From: JAAYCB01 sp012744395
GTDB lineage: Bacteria; Planctomycetota; Planctomycetia; Pirellulales; Thermoguttaceae
Length of the DNA: 8,645 nt
Direction of reading: 5' to 3'
Assembly: GCA_028703175.1 (NCBI GenBank)
Contig: JAQVNJ010000182.1
Coordinates: 1-8,645 of the forward strand
In this document: in pieces, positions 1 to 6,930 of the stretch
Numbering within the stretch: position 1 is the first letter of the stretch
Layout: the number at the start of each line of letters is the position of its first letter
Notes under the pieces: generated by a model
Told to the model about the DNA's origin: nothing
The model's database searches: none
What the model saw: the letters and a program-made list of their open reading frames with translations, nothing else
Position numbers and translations under genes: made by a program

Positions 1-150
1 CTGGCAAGCCTGTTGGCCGGCGCCCTCTGGCAGAGCTATGGACCACCGCTGACCTTCGCTGCCGGCGCGGTGCTCTCAGCGGCGGCCCTGGCAGGACTCC
101 TGTGTTGGGCGGCGCGCCGGGTGCGAAGGCAATCGCTCCAGAGTTCCTGA
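1..150 (+). CDS. Major facilitator superfamily transporter, C-terminal end (5' part outside window)
   Basis: Frame 1 is open from the window edge and ends at TGA 148-150, giving 49 residues. They start with LASLLAGALWQSYGPP, continue with a hydrophobic stretch (TFAAGAVLSAAALAGLLCW) and end in a basic tail (AARRVRRQSLQSS). A glycine-rich helix, a short G-P turn and a final hydrophobic helix followed by positive charges is the usual end of a 12-helix MFS permease: helices 11 and 12, then a cytoplasmic tail. The substrate cannot be told from this part. The gene points towards the minus-strand cluster, and a strong hairpin lies 25 bp after its stop. Another polytopic inner-membrane transporter family would also fit; MFS is the best match by pattern memory alone. 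Confidence 0.6.
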   Translation: MASLLAGALWQSYGPPLTFAAGAVLSAAALAGLLCWAARRVRRQSLQSS

Positions 151-174
151 TCGTCTCGGAAGTCAAGGCGGGGG

Positions 175-196
175 CCGGTCGCGATCTCGCGGCCGG
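175..196 (+). terminator. GC-rich hairpin downstream of the MFS-like gene; possible terminator without a U-tract
   Basis: Positions 175-183 pair with 188-196 in a 9-bp stem (eight Watson-Crick pairs and one T-G wobble at 179/192) around a 4-base loop, ATCT. It begins 25 bp after the TGA of the plus-strand gene. On the other strand the wobble becomes a C-A mismatch, so the fold favours plus-strand RNA. There is no T-run after the stem, so it is not a canonical intrinsic terminator. It could still stop or stabilise the transcript's 3' end in the convergent gap. It may also be a chance palindrome in GC-rich DNA. Confidence 0.35.
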
Positions 197-281
197 GCGG
201 AGCGGTGATGGGCGAGACGCTGGCGAGTGCCGGGGTCACCACCCAGGCGATGCCGCGCTCATCGGCGTTACGCTTCTCTCC

Positions 282-333
282 CTTGGGCTTATGGGTGGCC
301 CCTTTCGCTTGGGCTTATGGGTGGCCCCGTTCG
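282..333. repeat. Two tandem copies of a 26-bp repeat
   Basis: Copies lie at 282-307 and 308-333. Both start with CTTGGGCTTATGGGTGGCCC; they differ at one position (T303 versus G329), within a TTTCG/GTTCG end. Each unit contains GGGC...GCCC ends that could form a short hairpin. I found no third copy in the window. The second copy overlaps the 3' end of the minus-strand beta-helix gene and contains its TAA stop (315-317). The arrangement could be a local duplication or part of a dispersed repeat family; the window cannot separate these. Confidence 0.85.
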
Positions 334-2741
334 CCGTCGAGCGCTGCCGGCTCGCAAGTCCCGTGAGAAGATTTCAACCGGGCGACGAACTGCGGGGATA
401 GCCGAACGCCCTGGCTCTCCAGATAGCCCAGCACTTCGTTGCCCAAGGCTGTGTTCAGGTGGTAGTGCTCAAGCGATTGATTGATCGTCAGGAAGCCGAT
501 CCGATCGACCATTTCCGGCGCCGCCTTCCCGTTGACGATGGGAGCGTGAATCGTGCAATTGGTGAACCGTGTCCCCAGCGAGCTGCCGACCTGGTAGAAA
601 CCGCCCGCCGGCCCCTGCCGCACGCAGGGCTGAAGGCGGCAGTCGTTGAACACCAATTCCCCTCGCAGGCTCGGGGCGGTCACGGTGTTCACCGTGCACC
701 GCTCAAAAAACACGCTGGCGATGCAGTTTCCCAGATAAACGCGGATGTCGCTGCAATCGGTGAAGCGGACGCGCGGATAAAGGGCCAGCGAATCGGCAAC
801 GTCCAGCGGCGTCTCCCCGCCGATCGAGAGGTGGGCTTCTCGGGCATCCTCGACGCGTTCGGGGGCCAGCTTCTCGAGCTGCACGTTGTCGCAGATCAGC
901 GTGCAGTTGGGCGTCAGCCGGCTCTCGTCGTAGCCTCCGCCGCGGCGGAGATCGTAGTGGCGGGGATCGGGAATACGGATCAGGCGGATGCCCTGCTCGC
1001 GGCCCTCGACGGCGATGTTGCGAAACTCGATTCGCTGCGGGAAGAACAGGCGCGCCCCTTGATCGGTCCTGGAAAAGGGAGCAATCTCCATCAGCCAGCA
1101 GGGCGCATCCGAGTTGTGCGCCGCGCTGTAATCGATCACCAGGTCGTCGATGACGATGCTCCGCGCGAAGCCAATCGGATACTGATAATCGAAATTGGAG
1201 GGGCGATAGGAAAGGACCGACACCCGCTGGTTGCCGCTGGGCCTGAGCGTGCAGCCCCGCAGGCGGATCCTGCCGTCCCAGCGGGCCCCGTAATCGGGCC
1301 GGAAGTTGATGAAGCTGCCGCCGTGCCGGGTGGTGTTTTCCACGAACAGGTCGCCGCCCCCGGTGACCGAGATGCCCTTGAAGCCGATTGTGCAGTTGCT
1401 GATATAGAGGTTCCAGCAGTGGAAATGCACGTCAACCCGGTTGAGGCGGCAGTTTTCCAGGCGGAAGTTCTTGTTCAGGTTGGTGCCGAACACGCCCCAA
1501 GCCACCCAACCGCCTTCCGCCGTCAGGTTGCGGAACGTGCAATTGAGCATCCGGCCGCCCCCGATGCCGTAGGTCCCGTCCCTGACGACCTTCGATTTGT
1601 CGGGGCGGTTCTTCTCCCAGGGCATGGCGCGGATGTTTTCCAGGGTCACGTCATAGACGCTGTTGAGCGCATAGATCCCGCTGCGGGAATTCAGCGCGGT
1701 GTCTCGCCGGCCCCTCTCCAGGCCCGCCCATTGCTCGCGAATGATCGTGCGGCTGCGCTGGATGGCGATCCCCATCTGGTAGTATCCGCGCGGATCGCCG
1801 TTCGGCGTATCGCCGGAGAAGCACAGCCCACCCCCCTCGATCACCAGGTAGTTGTCGTTGCAGGGCGTCGCGGTGACGAGAGTGAAGTCCTTGAACTGCC
1901 AGGCGATGTCGCCGATGATGCGGCCCTCTTCCTCGACGTAAAACAGCTCCTCGCGGGCCCAGCCCCGCTTGGAATAGCTGGCTCCGGCCCGGATGCCGAT
2001 CCGGTCCTTTTCGTCGCGGACGATGACCAGGCACCCCGCATAGGGGGCCAATTCGGGGATGATCTGCACGCCCGGCTTGAGTTTTTCCAGGAGCGCGGCT
2101 TTGGCGGCCTCGTCGAGGGTGACGGTCTCCGCCGGCCGGTCATTGAGAACGACGAAACGTGGGTTTCTCCTGCTGTTGTAGCGTTCGTCGATGTGGAGCA
2201 CCGTCTTGCCCCAGTGGACGTTCGTGGCAATGGGGATGCTGTTGGTTTCCTTGATCCAGAATTCGCCGCTCGGATTGACGACCGGAATCTGGTGCTGATT
2301 GGCGTATTCGTGCGCCATCTTGATATGCACGCCATCATCGTGCTCACCGTCGCCGACAGCGCCGAACATCCTGTAATTAACGGCTTCATTTTCCAGCAAC
2401 ACGGCCGAAAGGCCGCCTGGCAGCGCGATCACATCGCCTCCGTTCGGCTGCCTCTCCGCGCCGAGCGTGTGGATCTGGTACAGGGCTCCGCCGCCGTCGC
2501 CCGGGCGGTGAAAGCCCAGCGTCTCCGCCAGTTCGCCCTCCGCGATCGCGGGCGCGGATTGCAGCGCGTTGACGGTCGGGTAGCGCGTGAGCGGGGCGTC
2601 TGGCGCGATTCTCCCTCCGGGCGCCGCGGCGCCGTCGGCCAATGCCCTGGCGGCGAAGTGCGAGGCGGCAACGCCGCCGGTTCCGATGCCGGCCAACATG
2701 CTGCGCCGAGAAAGTCTGCGCCCGCTGGGCTGTTGCGACAT
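315..2741 (-). CDS. Tat-exported right-handed beta-helix protein, pectate-lyase-3/tailspike-like
   Basis: 808 residues from the chosen ATG. The N-terminus has a twin-arginine signal (SRRSMLAG, residues 11-18), a hydrophobic segment and an ALA cleavage site at 33-35, so export in folded form is expected. Residues 52-115 carry a GDGGGALY motif (81-88) of the kind found before beta-helices in phage tailspikes and related lyases. Residues 122-163 (MFGAVGDGEHDD, then VVNPSGEFWI) match the start of Pectate_lyase_3 domains (FGAxGDGxxDD...). The rest is built of beta-helix rungs with repeated N/D/R-C-T/R turns: Cys 431 and 450, and Cys 663, 682 and 701, are each 19 residues apart. Members of this fold bind or cleave acidic or surface polysaccharides, but I cannot assign catalytic residues, so lyase, hydrolase or pure binding are all open. 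It follows the 1309-residue gene by 58 bp. The last residues (ERGHP) and the stop come from the 26-bp repeat. An in-frame ATG 15 bp upstream is less likely as start because the Shine-Dalgarno lies between the two. Confidence 0.85.
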   Translation of the reverse strand: MSQQPSGRRLSRRSMLAGIGTGGVAASHFAARALADGAAAPGGRIAPDAPLTRYPTVNALQSAPAIAEGELAETLGFHRPGDGGGALYQIHTLGAERQPNGGDVIALPGGLSAVLLENEAVNYRMFGAVGDGEHDDGVHIKMAHEYANQHQIPVVNPSGEFWIKETNSIPIATNVHWGKTVLHIDERYNSRRNPRFVVLNDRPAETVTLDEAAKAALLEKLKPGVQIIPELAPYAGCLVIVRDEKDRIGIRAGASYSKRGWAREELFYVEEEGRIIGDIAWQFKDFTLVTATPCNDNYLVIEGGGLCFSGDTPNGDPRGYYQMGIAIQRSRTIIREQWAGLERGRRDTALNSRSGIYALNSVYDVTLENIRAMPWEKNRPDKSKVVRDGTYGIGGGRMLNCTFRNLTAEGGWVAWGVFGTNLNKNFRLENCRLNRVDVHFHCWNLYISNCTIGFKGISVTGGGDLFVENTTRHGGSFINFRPDYGARWDGRIRLRGCTLRPSGNQRVSVLSYRPSNFDYQYPIGFARSIVIDDLVIDYSAAHNSDAPCWLMEIAPFSRTDQGARLFFPQRIEFRNIAVEGREQGIRLIRIPDPRHYDLRRGGGYDESRLTPNCTLICDNVQLEKLAPERVEDAREAHLSIGGETPLDVADSLALYPRVRFTDCSDIRVYLGNCIASVFFERCTVNTVTAPSLRGELVFNDCRLQPCVRQGPAGGFYQVGSSLGTRFTNCTIHAPIVNGKAAPEMVDRIGFLTINQSLEHYHLNTALGNEVLGYLESQGVRLSPQFVARLKSSHGTCEPAALDGERGHP

Positions 2742-2748
2742 GGTCTTA

Positions 2749-2754
2749 CTCCCC
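2749..2754 (-). promoter_or_regulatory. Ribosome binding site deciding the start of the beta-helix gene
   Basis: The minus strand reads GGGGAG, seven bases before the ATG at 2739-2741. The alternative ATG at 2754-2756 overlaps this motif and has no comparable purine-rich site at proper spacing, so the shorter start is preferred. It also leaves a more usual Tat signal, with few residues before the arginines. Confidence 0.55.
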
Positions 2755-2799
2755 ATTCGCGAGAACCGTGGTTGTCCAGGAAAAACAGCACCGCGGGCT

Positions 2800-5700
2800 T
2801 CACTCCGCGACGGCGGCCGCCTCCGGTGTTTCGAGAATCTTGACTTGGCGGAACGGCAGGATGTGTTGCATGGTGTCGTTGCGATTCTCCCCGACGACGA
2901 TGCCGTAATGCGCCGAGGATTGCCAGATGCTCCCCCCGGTCTTGGCCGATCCGGGATCCTTGTAGACTTTCTGCTCGGCGAGAGTCTGCGGATCGATGCG
3001 GATCATCGGATTGCCGCTGATGTAGAGCCACTTGCCAACCGGGAAGACGCGCCCGCCGGCAGCGCCAATGCAGTGCGTCGTGTATTCGATCTTCTTGTCC
3101 AGGTTCGGGAAGGGGGATTGCCAGATCTCGACAACCGGCGGCTTCTTGTTCGACTGATATTCCTGATAGATGCGGCACTTGGGAACCAGCAGGCGGTCGC
3201 CCGGGAGGCTGTAGAACAGGCAATCCGATTCGTGGCGTTTCCTGTTCATGTTGTTCCAATTCAAGACGTTCCATTCATGGGCCGTGGGGTTGTTGCTGAC
3301 GTATGCCGGCTCGCTGACCTCGAGCGTATCACCGTTGATCAACATTGGGGGCAGAGAGTCCTGCTTGGCCACGACAAAGTACGTCGGTCCCTGTTCGCCG
3401 GTCTTATGGGAGATAATATACTTCGGCATGAATCCGCACTCAAGCGTCGGCTCCGGAGCGAGCTTCCGTTCCCGTACGTGGCGGGCGGTCGCTTCATGGA
3501 AGACGTTGACACACCGCTCGTTCGACGTGTCGATGATCGCGCACCAACTGCGGATCGGCCGATCAAACGCGCCGACCATCAGCGCCTTGCCCGGAGCAAA
3601 CGGTTCGAGCACGTCTCTTGCGTCATACGGCGGCAAGCCGTCGGACGGGTCGATGGTCCGCAAGATCTTGCCGCTGGTCGACATGATCCAGAGGCCCTTG
3701 TTCTTGGTGACGACCCAGAGGTTCTCGCCGTCAGAGCGGACGTCCAGGTAGTGGGCGTCCTTGTCGGAATGGATTTCCTCGGCGAGGCCCTTGACCTTCA
3801 TCACGAGGATCGCCCAATCGCTGAACAGGACATCCATTTGAGGCCCGCACCTCCGCCAGCAGACGACCGGATAATACCGCGTATCGATCGACCAGCGATA
3901 GTTCGGCTCCCAGCGGCGATGCAGGCGGGGCCAATCGTCGTCAATCACCGGGCGGTGCTGCCCGTCCAGCGTCTTCACCATGTACGGGATCGGCTCGGTG
4001 AGCTGGTACCGGGGCCAGTGCTCCGGGCCCGGCCGGAAGACCGGTTGGACCATACCGGGTTTGTCATCCCGTGGGACGGGGCGTTCCAGTTCGGTCCGGC
4101 GGATGGTTCCGATGCGGCGAATCGAGGACGCCACGCTATAGCCGCCGGGCATCGGCAACCAGGATCTTTCCCGGCCGAGTGATTCGAGCTGGCGGAACTC
4201 CTTCTCGATCGAGTCCAGCTCCTCGCGGATCGCGGGCAGCTTTTCCGCCAGGACGGGGCCGTATTGCCCGATCCGCTCCAATCCCAGGGCTTTCGCCTCA
4301 GGCCTGAAGTCGCGCGCCGCTTGTCGCCATTTCTCCTCCCAGACGGTCAGATCGATCTCGTTCTTGCCGGCCCGGCCGTAGAACTGCGTGTCCTCGCGCC
4401 GGCTGTCGGCCAGCCTGAGCATGAATTGATACCAGGGGTCATTGCGAACAACGGCGTCGGCGTCGTCGCCCTTTTGTTTCGCGTTCCGCCACAAGTCGCG
4501 GAAGTTGGACGCCCTGCTCTGGGTGCGTGCGAAGAACTTGACGCACAGTCCCGCATCGCGGGGCATGTCGACGGTGAGGGCTTTTTCCAGGTGCGCTAGT
4601 CGCTCGGAATCGGAAAGGTGGCCGTAGCACTGCGGGGAGAGAAGCAGGTCGATCCGCTTGTTGGCGAAGAGGAGCTGCATTTCTTTCCGGTGATTCGTCG
4701 GCAAACGCCGAATGAGTGGGAAGACCCTTTCCAGGAAGTACCTTTCGGTCTCGTAGCAGACGGCGAACTCTTCACGGGCGATTTCCCAGAAACGCCTCTC
4801 CAGAAAGTAGTCTCGATGCTTGTCGTTGTACTCCTCGAAACGCATCTTCCGGGGAACGACGCGTTCGCACGCCGCTCCCATGATGTTCCCGATGGGCAGC
4901 CGGTTCTTCGCAGGGGCCAGTGCGCCGTAGGTCCCGGCCGCAAGCACGTCTTCCTGGGTCACCAGCCCGTTGCGGATCAGGTACTCCATGTGCGCGACCA
5001 TCCGCTTGTAGAACGGGATTCGGCTGCGATACTCCGCGCGGATCGCCTCTTCCGCCGGCATGTCGGCGGCACGTTGCGGCAGCGGGAAGGGGCGGGCCAT
5101 CTGGTGCTCGTAATCGCGGATCAACGCGTACCGCACGTCGACATCGTCCGGCTTCAGCAGAAGGGCCGCTTCGCGCAAGCCGGCGGCCTGCTCCCAGAGC
5201 CCGATCTTGTCGAATCGTTCCGCTTCGGCGCAGAGCCAGGCAAACTGAGCGTCGACGCTGTGACCTTTCGCCCGGAAGAGGTTTTCATCGGGGCTTTCGC
5301 CAAGCACGACTCCGGGCAGCGTCTCTGACAGGAACACGCGCAGGCCCTCGGAGTCGAGCCCCTGTTCGCCGGCGTTTTCGGGCGTCTTGCCCGTGCGCTG
5401 GATCGACGCGGTGATCTCGAACTGGGCGCCGGCTGCCGTCTGCGTGGCGCGAAACTCGCCGCTGACAAGGATCGGCACGACGCGCCGATGCAGCACGTTG
5501 GCGTCGCCCGCCCGCTCCCGGTCGCTCAACGTGATCGCCAATTCATCGCCAATCGCTCTGGCCTCCTCGAGTTCGAGCACGGCGACTCCTCTCCGCCGCG
5601 CGAGGGACTCCGAAAGGATCGCGGCGCAACTCGTCTGATAGCCGTCGTAGGCGTGCGTCAGGCAGCGCGAGAGGAAGTGGCTCACGCCGACGATCCGCTC

Positions 5701-6729
5701 TACCCCGTGCGGGTAGCGGTGGAGCATGTCCTCGGCCTGAGCGAGGATCGCATCGGTCGTTGGATCGACGCCGGCGGCGTCGGAAAAGGCATCGAGCGCC
5801 AGACGCGCGCCGGTCCCGGTGTCGACGAGCAGCGACCGGACCGAACTGGCTGAGTCTCCATCGGCCGAGTCGCTTGCCTCAGGCGACAAGAGGAGCAGCA
5901 CGTCGGCCCGCAAGATGCGGCCGAGAGAGATTCGTTCCTCAACCGCCTTCGCCCCGCCGAAGAGCTGCGAGAGTTGATATTCGCCCATCACCTGTTCGAT
6001 CGCGTCGCGTTCGACCAGTTCGAGATGCTCTCCGAGTCGTTCCGTCAACTTCATGGTCAGCAGATCGGAGTAGCCCGCTCGCTGGAGGTCCGGCGGCGTC
6101 AGGATGGCGAGGCGCCGCGTGGCAATCTCGCTCTCACTTGCCGAGTAAGCGGGGGGAGGGACGACCGGTTGGGAGGTGGCGGGAGGTTCGGACAGCGCGG
6201 CTTGAGCCGCTGCCGCGGCGCCGGCCGCAGGCGAAGGGTCCGGCTTCGCGGGCCGGGCCTTCCGCGATGGAGGGAGAGGCCGGGCAAACTGCGGGAATCG
6301 AGCCTCCATCTCCCTCCGCTTCTCTTCCACCATTTTGAGGAATTCCGCGCGTCTTTTCCGGAGGTCCGTGCGACGTTCCTCGGGAGTCATCGCGGCCCGC
6401 GCCTTCTTTTCCGCGAGAATCGCTTCGTGCTGCGCACGAAGCGCCGCGATCCTTGCCCGGCTTTCCGCCCTCCTGGCCGCACGGGCGTCTTCTTCCTCCT
6501 TCTTGCCTGCCACCTCTGCGCTGCCCGCCGCCGGCGCTGACTCCTCGTTCGGGCCGCCTGCCTCTTCAGCGGAAGCCCCGTCGCGCGGGGCAAGGCGACC
6601 TGGCTCGTCGGCAGCGGCCTGCCCGCCGCCCCATTCGCCGCAGAGCCCGCCTGCCAACAGGCTCGAAAGGAGAATCGCAGAACCGAGCAAGGCTGCGGGC
6701 CTGGACCGTCTCCTGCATACACCGGTCAT
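2800..6729 (-). CDS. Large exported multidomain protein: helical stalk, CsgG/TolB-like region, helical middle, propeller-like C-terminus
   Basis: 1309 residues, not a family I can name. A Sec signal peptide is visible: RRR at 6-8, a hydrophobic core at 11-29, then QAAA before DEP near residue 40. Residues 75-147 are rich in K/E/R/A and look like a long helix or coiled coil. Residues 150-200 are a Pro/Ala-rich linker. Residues 204-285 (RRLAILTPP, SDLLTMKLTERL, LELVERDAIEQVM, LGRILRADVLLLL) follow the CsgG/TolB N-terminal alpha/beta pattern. A second alpha/beta stretch at about 345-445 includes a VAVLELEEARAIGDELA segment. Residues 493-545 resemble a TPR-type helical pair, and 560-850 are mostly helical and charged. 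Residues 985-1290 are beta-rich with propeller-like blades (DGENLWVVTKNKGLWIMS; GKWLYISGNPMIRIDPQTL). This suggests a periplasmic scaffold or sensor working with the CsgG-like protein upstream; that role is inferred. The start at M is preferred to one 99 bp upstream because of GAGG at 6738-6741 and because the longer form would bury the signal peptide. Confidence 0.85.
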   Translation of the reverse strand: MTGVCRRRSRPAALLGSAILLSSLLAGGLCGEWGGGQAAADEPGRLAPRDGASAEEAGGPNEESAPAAGSAEVAGKKEEEDARAARRAESRARIAALRAQHEAILAEKKARAAMTPEERRTDLRKRRAEFLKMVEEKRREMEARFPQFARPLPPSRKARPAKPDPSPAAGAAAAAQAALSEPPATSQPVVPPPAYSASESEIATRRLAILTPPDLQRAGYSDLLTMKLTERLGEHLELVERDAIEQVMGEYQLSQLFGGAKAVEERISLGRILRADVLLLLSPEASDSADGDSASSVRSLLVDTGTGARLALDAFSDAAGVDPTTDAILAQAEDMLHRYPHGVERIVGVSHFLSRCLTHAYDGYQTSCAAILSESLARRRGVAVLELEEARAIGDELAITLSDRERAGDANVLHRRVVPILVSGEFRATQTAAGAQFEITASIQRTGKTPENAGEQGLDSEGLRVFLSETLPGVVLGESPDENLFRAKGHSVDAQFAWLCAEAERFDKIGLWEQAAGLREAALLLKPDDVDVRYALIRDYEHQMARPFPLPQRAADMPAEEAIRAEYRSRIPFYKRMVAHMEYLIRNGLVTQEDVLAAGTYGALAPAKNRLPIGNIMGAACERVVPRKMRFEEYNDKHRDYFLERRFWEIAREEFAVCYETERYFLERVFPLIRRLPTNHRKEMQLLFANKRIDLLLSPQCYGHLSDSERLAHLEKALTVDMPRDAGLCVKFFARTQSRASNFRDLWRNAKQKGDDADAVVRNDPWYQFMLRLADSRREDTQFYGRAGKNEIDLTVWEEKWRQAARDFRPEAKALGLERIGQYGPVLAEKLPAIREELDSIEKEFRQLESLGRERSWLPMPGGYSVASSIRRIGTIRRTELERPVPRDDKPGMVQPVFRPGPEHWPRYQLTEPIPYMVKTLDGQHRPVIDDDWPRLHRRWEPNYRWSIDTRYYPVVCWRRCGPQMDVLFSDWAILVMKVKGLAEEIHSDKDAHYLDVRSDGENLWVVTKNKGLWIMSTSGKILRTIDPSDGLPPYDARDVLEPFAPGKALMVGAFDRPIRSWCAIIDTSNERCVNVFHEATARHVRERKLAPEPTLECGFMPKYIISHKTGEQGPTYFVVAKQDSLPPMLINGDTLEVSEPAYVSNNPTAHEWNVLNWNNMNRKRHESDCLFYSLPGDRLLVPKCRIYQEYQSNKKPPVVEIWQSPFPNLDKKIEYTTHCIGAAGGRVFPVGKWLYISGNPMIRIDPQTLAEQKVYKDPGSAKTGGSIWQSSAHYGIVVGENRNDTMQHILPFRQVKILETPEAAAVAE

Positions 6730-6737
6730 GGGATCAT

Positions 6738-6741
6738 CCTC
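6738..6741 (-). promoter_or_regulatory. Ribosome binding site deciding the start of the 1309-residue gene
   Basis: The minus strand reads GAGG, eight bases before the ATG at 6727-6729. This start places a clean signal peptide at the N-terminus. The in-frame ATG at 6826-6828 would add 33 polar residues in front of it. Confidence 0.6.
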
Positions 6742-6930
6742 GCTTGATGGAAAGCGCCGCGTTGGCGTGTTGAGCACACACAGCGGATTCCTGCACCGTT
6801 CAGCAGACTGTGCTGCTGTTGCCGACATGGACCGTAACGCAGCCGACCGGCGAACTCAAGTCGCGGGCGATCGTGATATCTCTCCAGACTCTGAACGACC
6901 CATCCAGATCGCCGTGCCGGCCCGGGGGGC

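Noticed and set aside
285..321. Four GGG tracts in the 26-bp repeats as a G-quadruplex
   Set aside because: The loop between the two pairs of tracts is about 15 bases, too long for a confident call.
315..2741. Reading the beta-helix protein as a prophage tailspike
   Set aside because: It has a Tat signal peptide and no phage genes around it.
2781..2799. T5 run on the minus strand just after the 1309-residue gene, as a terminator
   Set aside because: The GC-rich bases before it form only a 3-bp stem with mismatches, and the next gene starts 58 bp on, which favours co-transcription.
459..2843. 794-codon open frame on the plus strand opposite the beta-helix gene
   Set aside because: It is the antisense shadow of the minus-strand gene in GC-rich DNA. 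Its translation has no signal peptide or recognisable domain, while the minus strand shows a Tat signal, a ribosome binding site and clear fold motifs.
2587..4182. 531-codon plus-strand open frame
   Set aside because: It crosses two minus-strand genes and their gap and has no domain signal; it is a GC-driven shadow.
6801..6818. Hairpin CAGCAG/CTGCTG with a 6-base loop in the gap between the CsgG-like and 1309-residue genes
   Set aside because: The stem is short, has no T-run and lies far from the upstream stop, so neither terminator nor regulatory role is supported.
6730..6828. Longer start (ATG 6826-6828) for the 1309-residue protein
   Set aside because: It adds 33 polar residues before an evident signal peptide, while the downstream ATG has GAGG at eight bases.
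6831..6859. Possible promoter on the minus strand: TTGAGT (6854-6859), 17-bp spacer, TACGGT (6831-6836)
   Set aside because: Only the -35 half resembles the consensus; the -10 half is poor and such pairs arise by chance. The 200-bp gap is a plausible place for a promoter, but this one is not supported.
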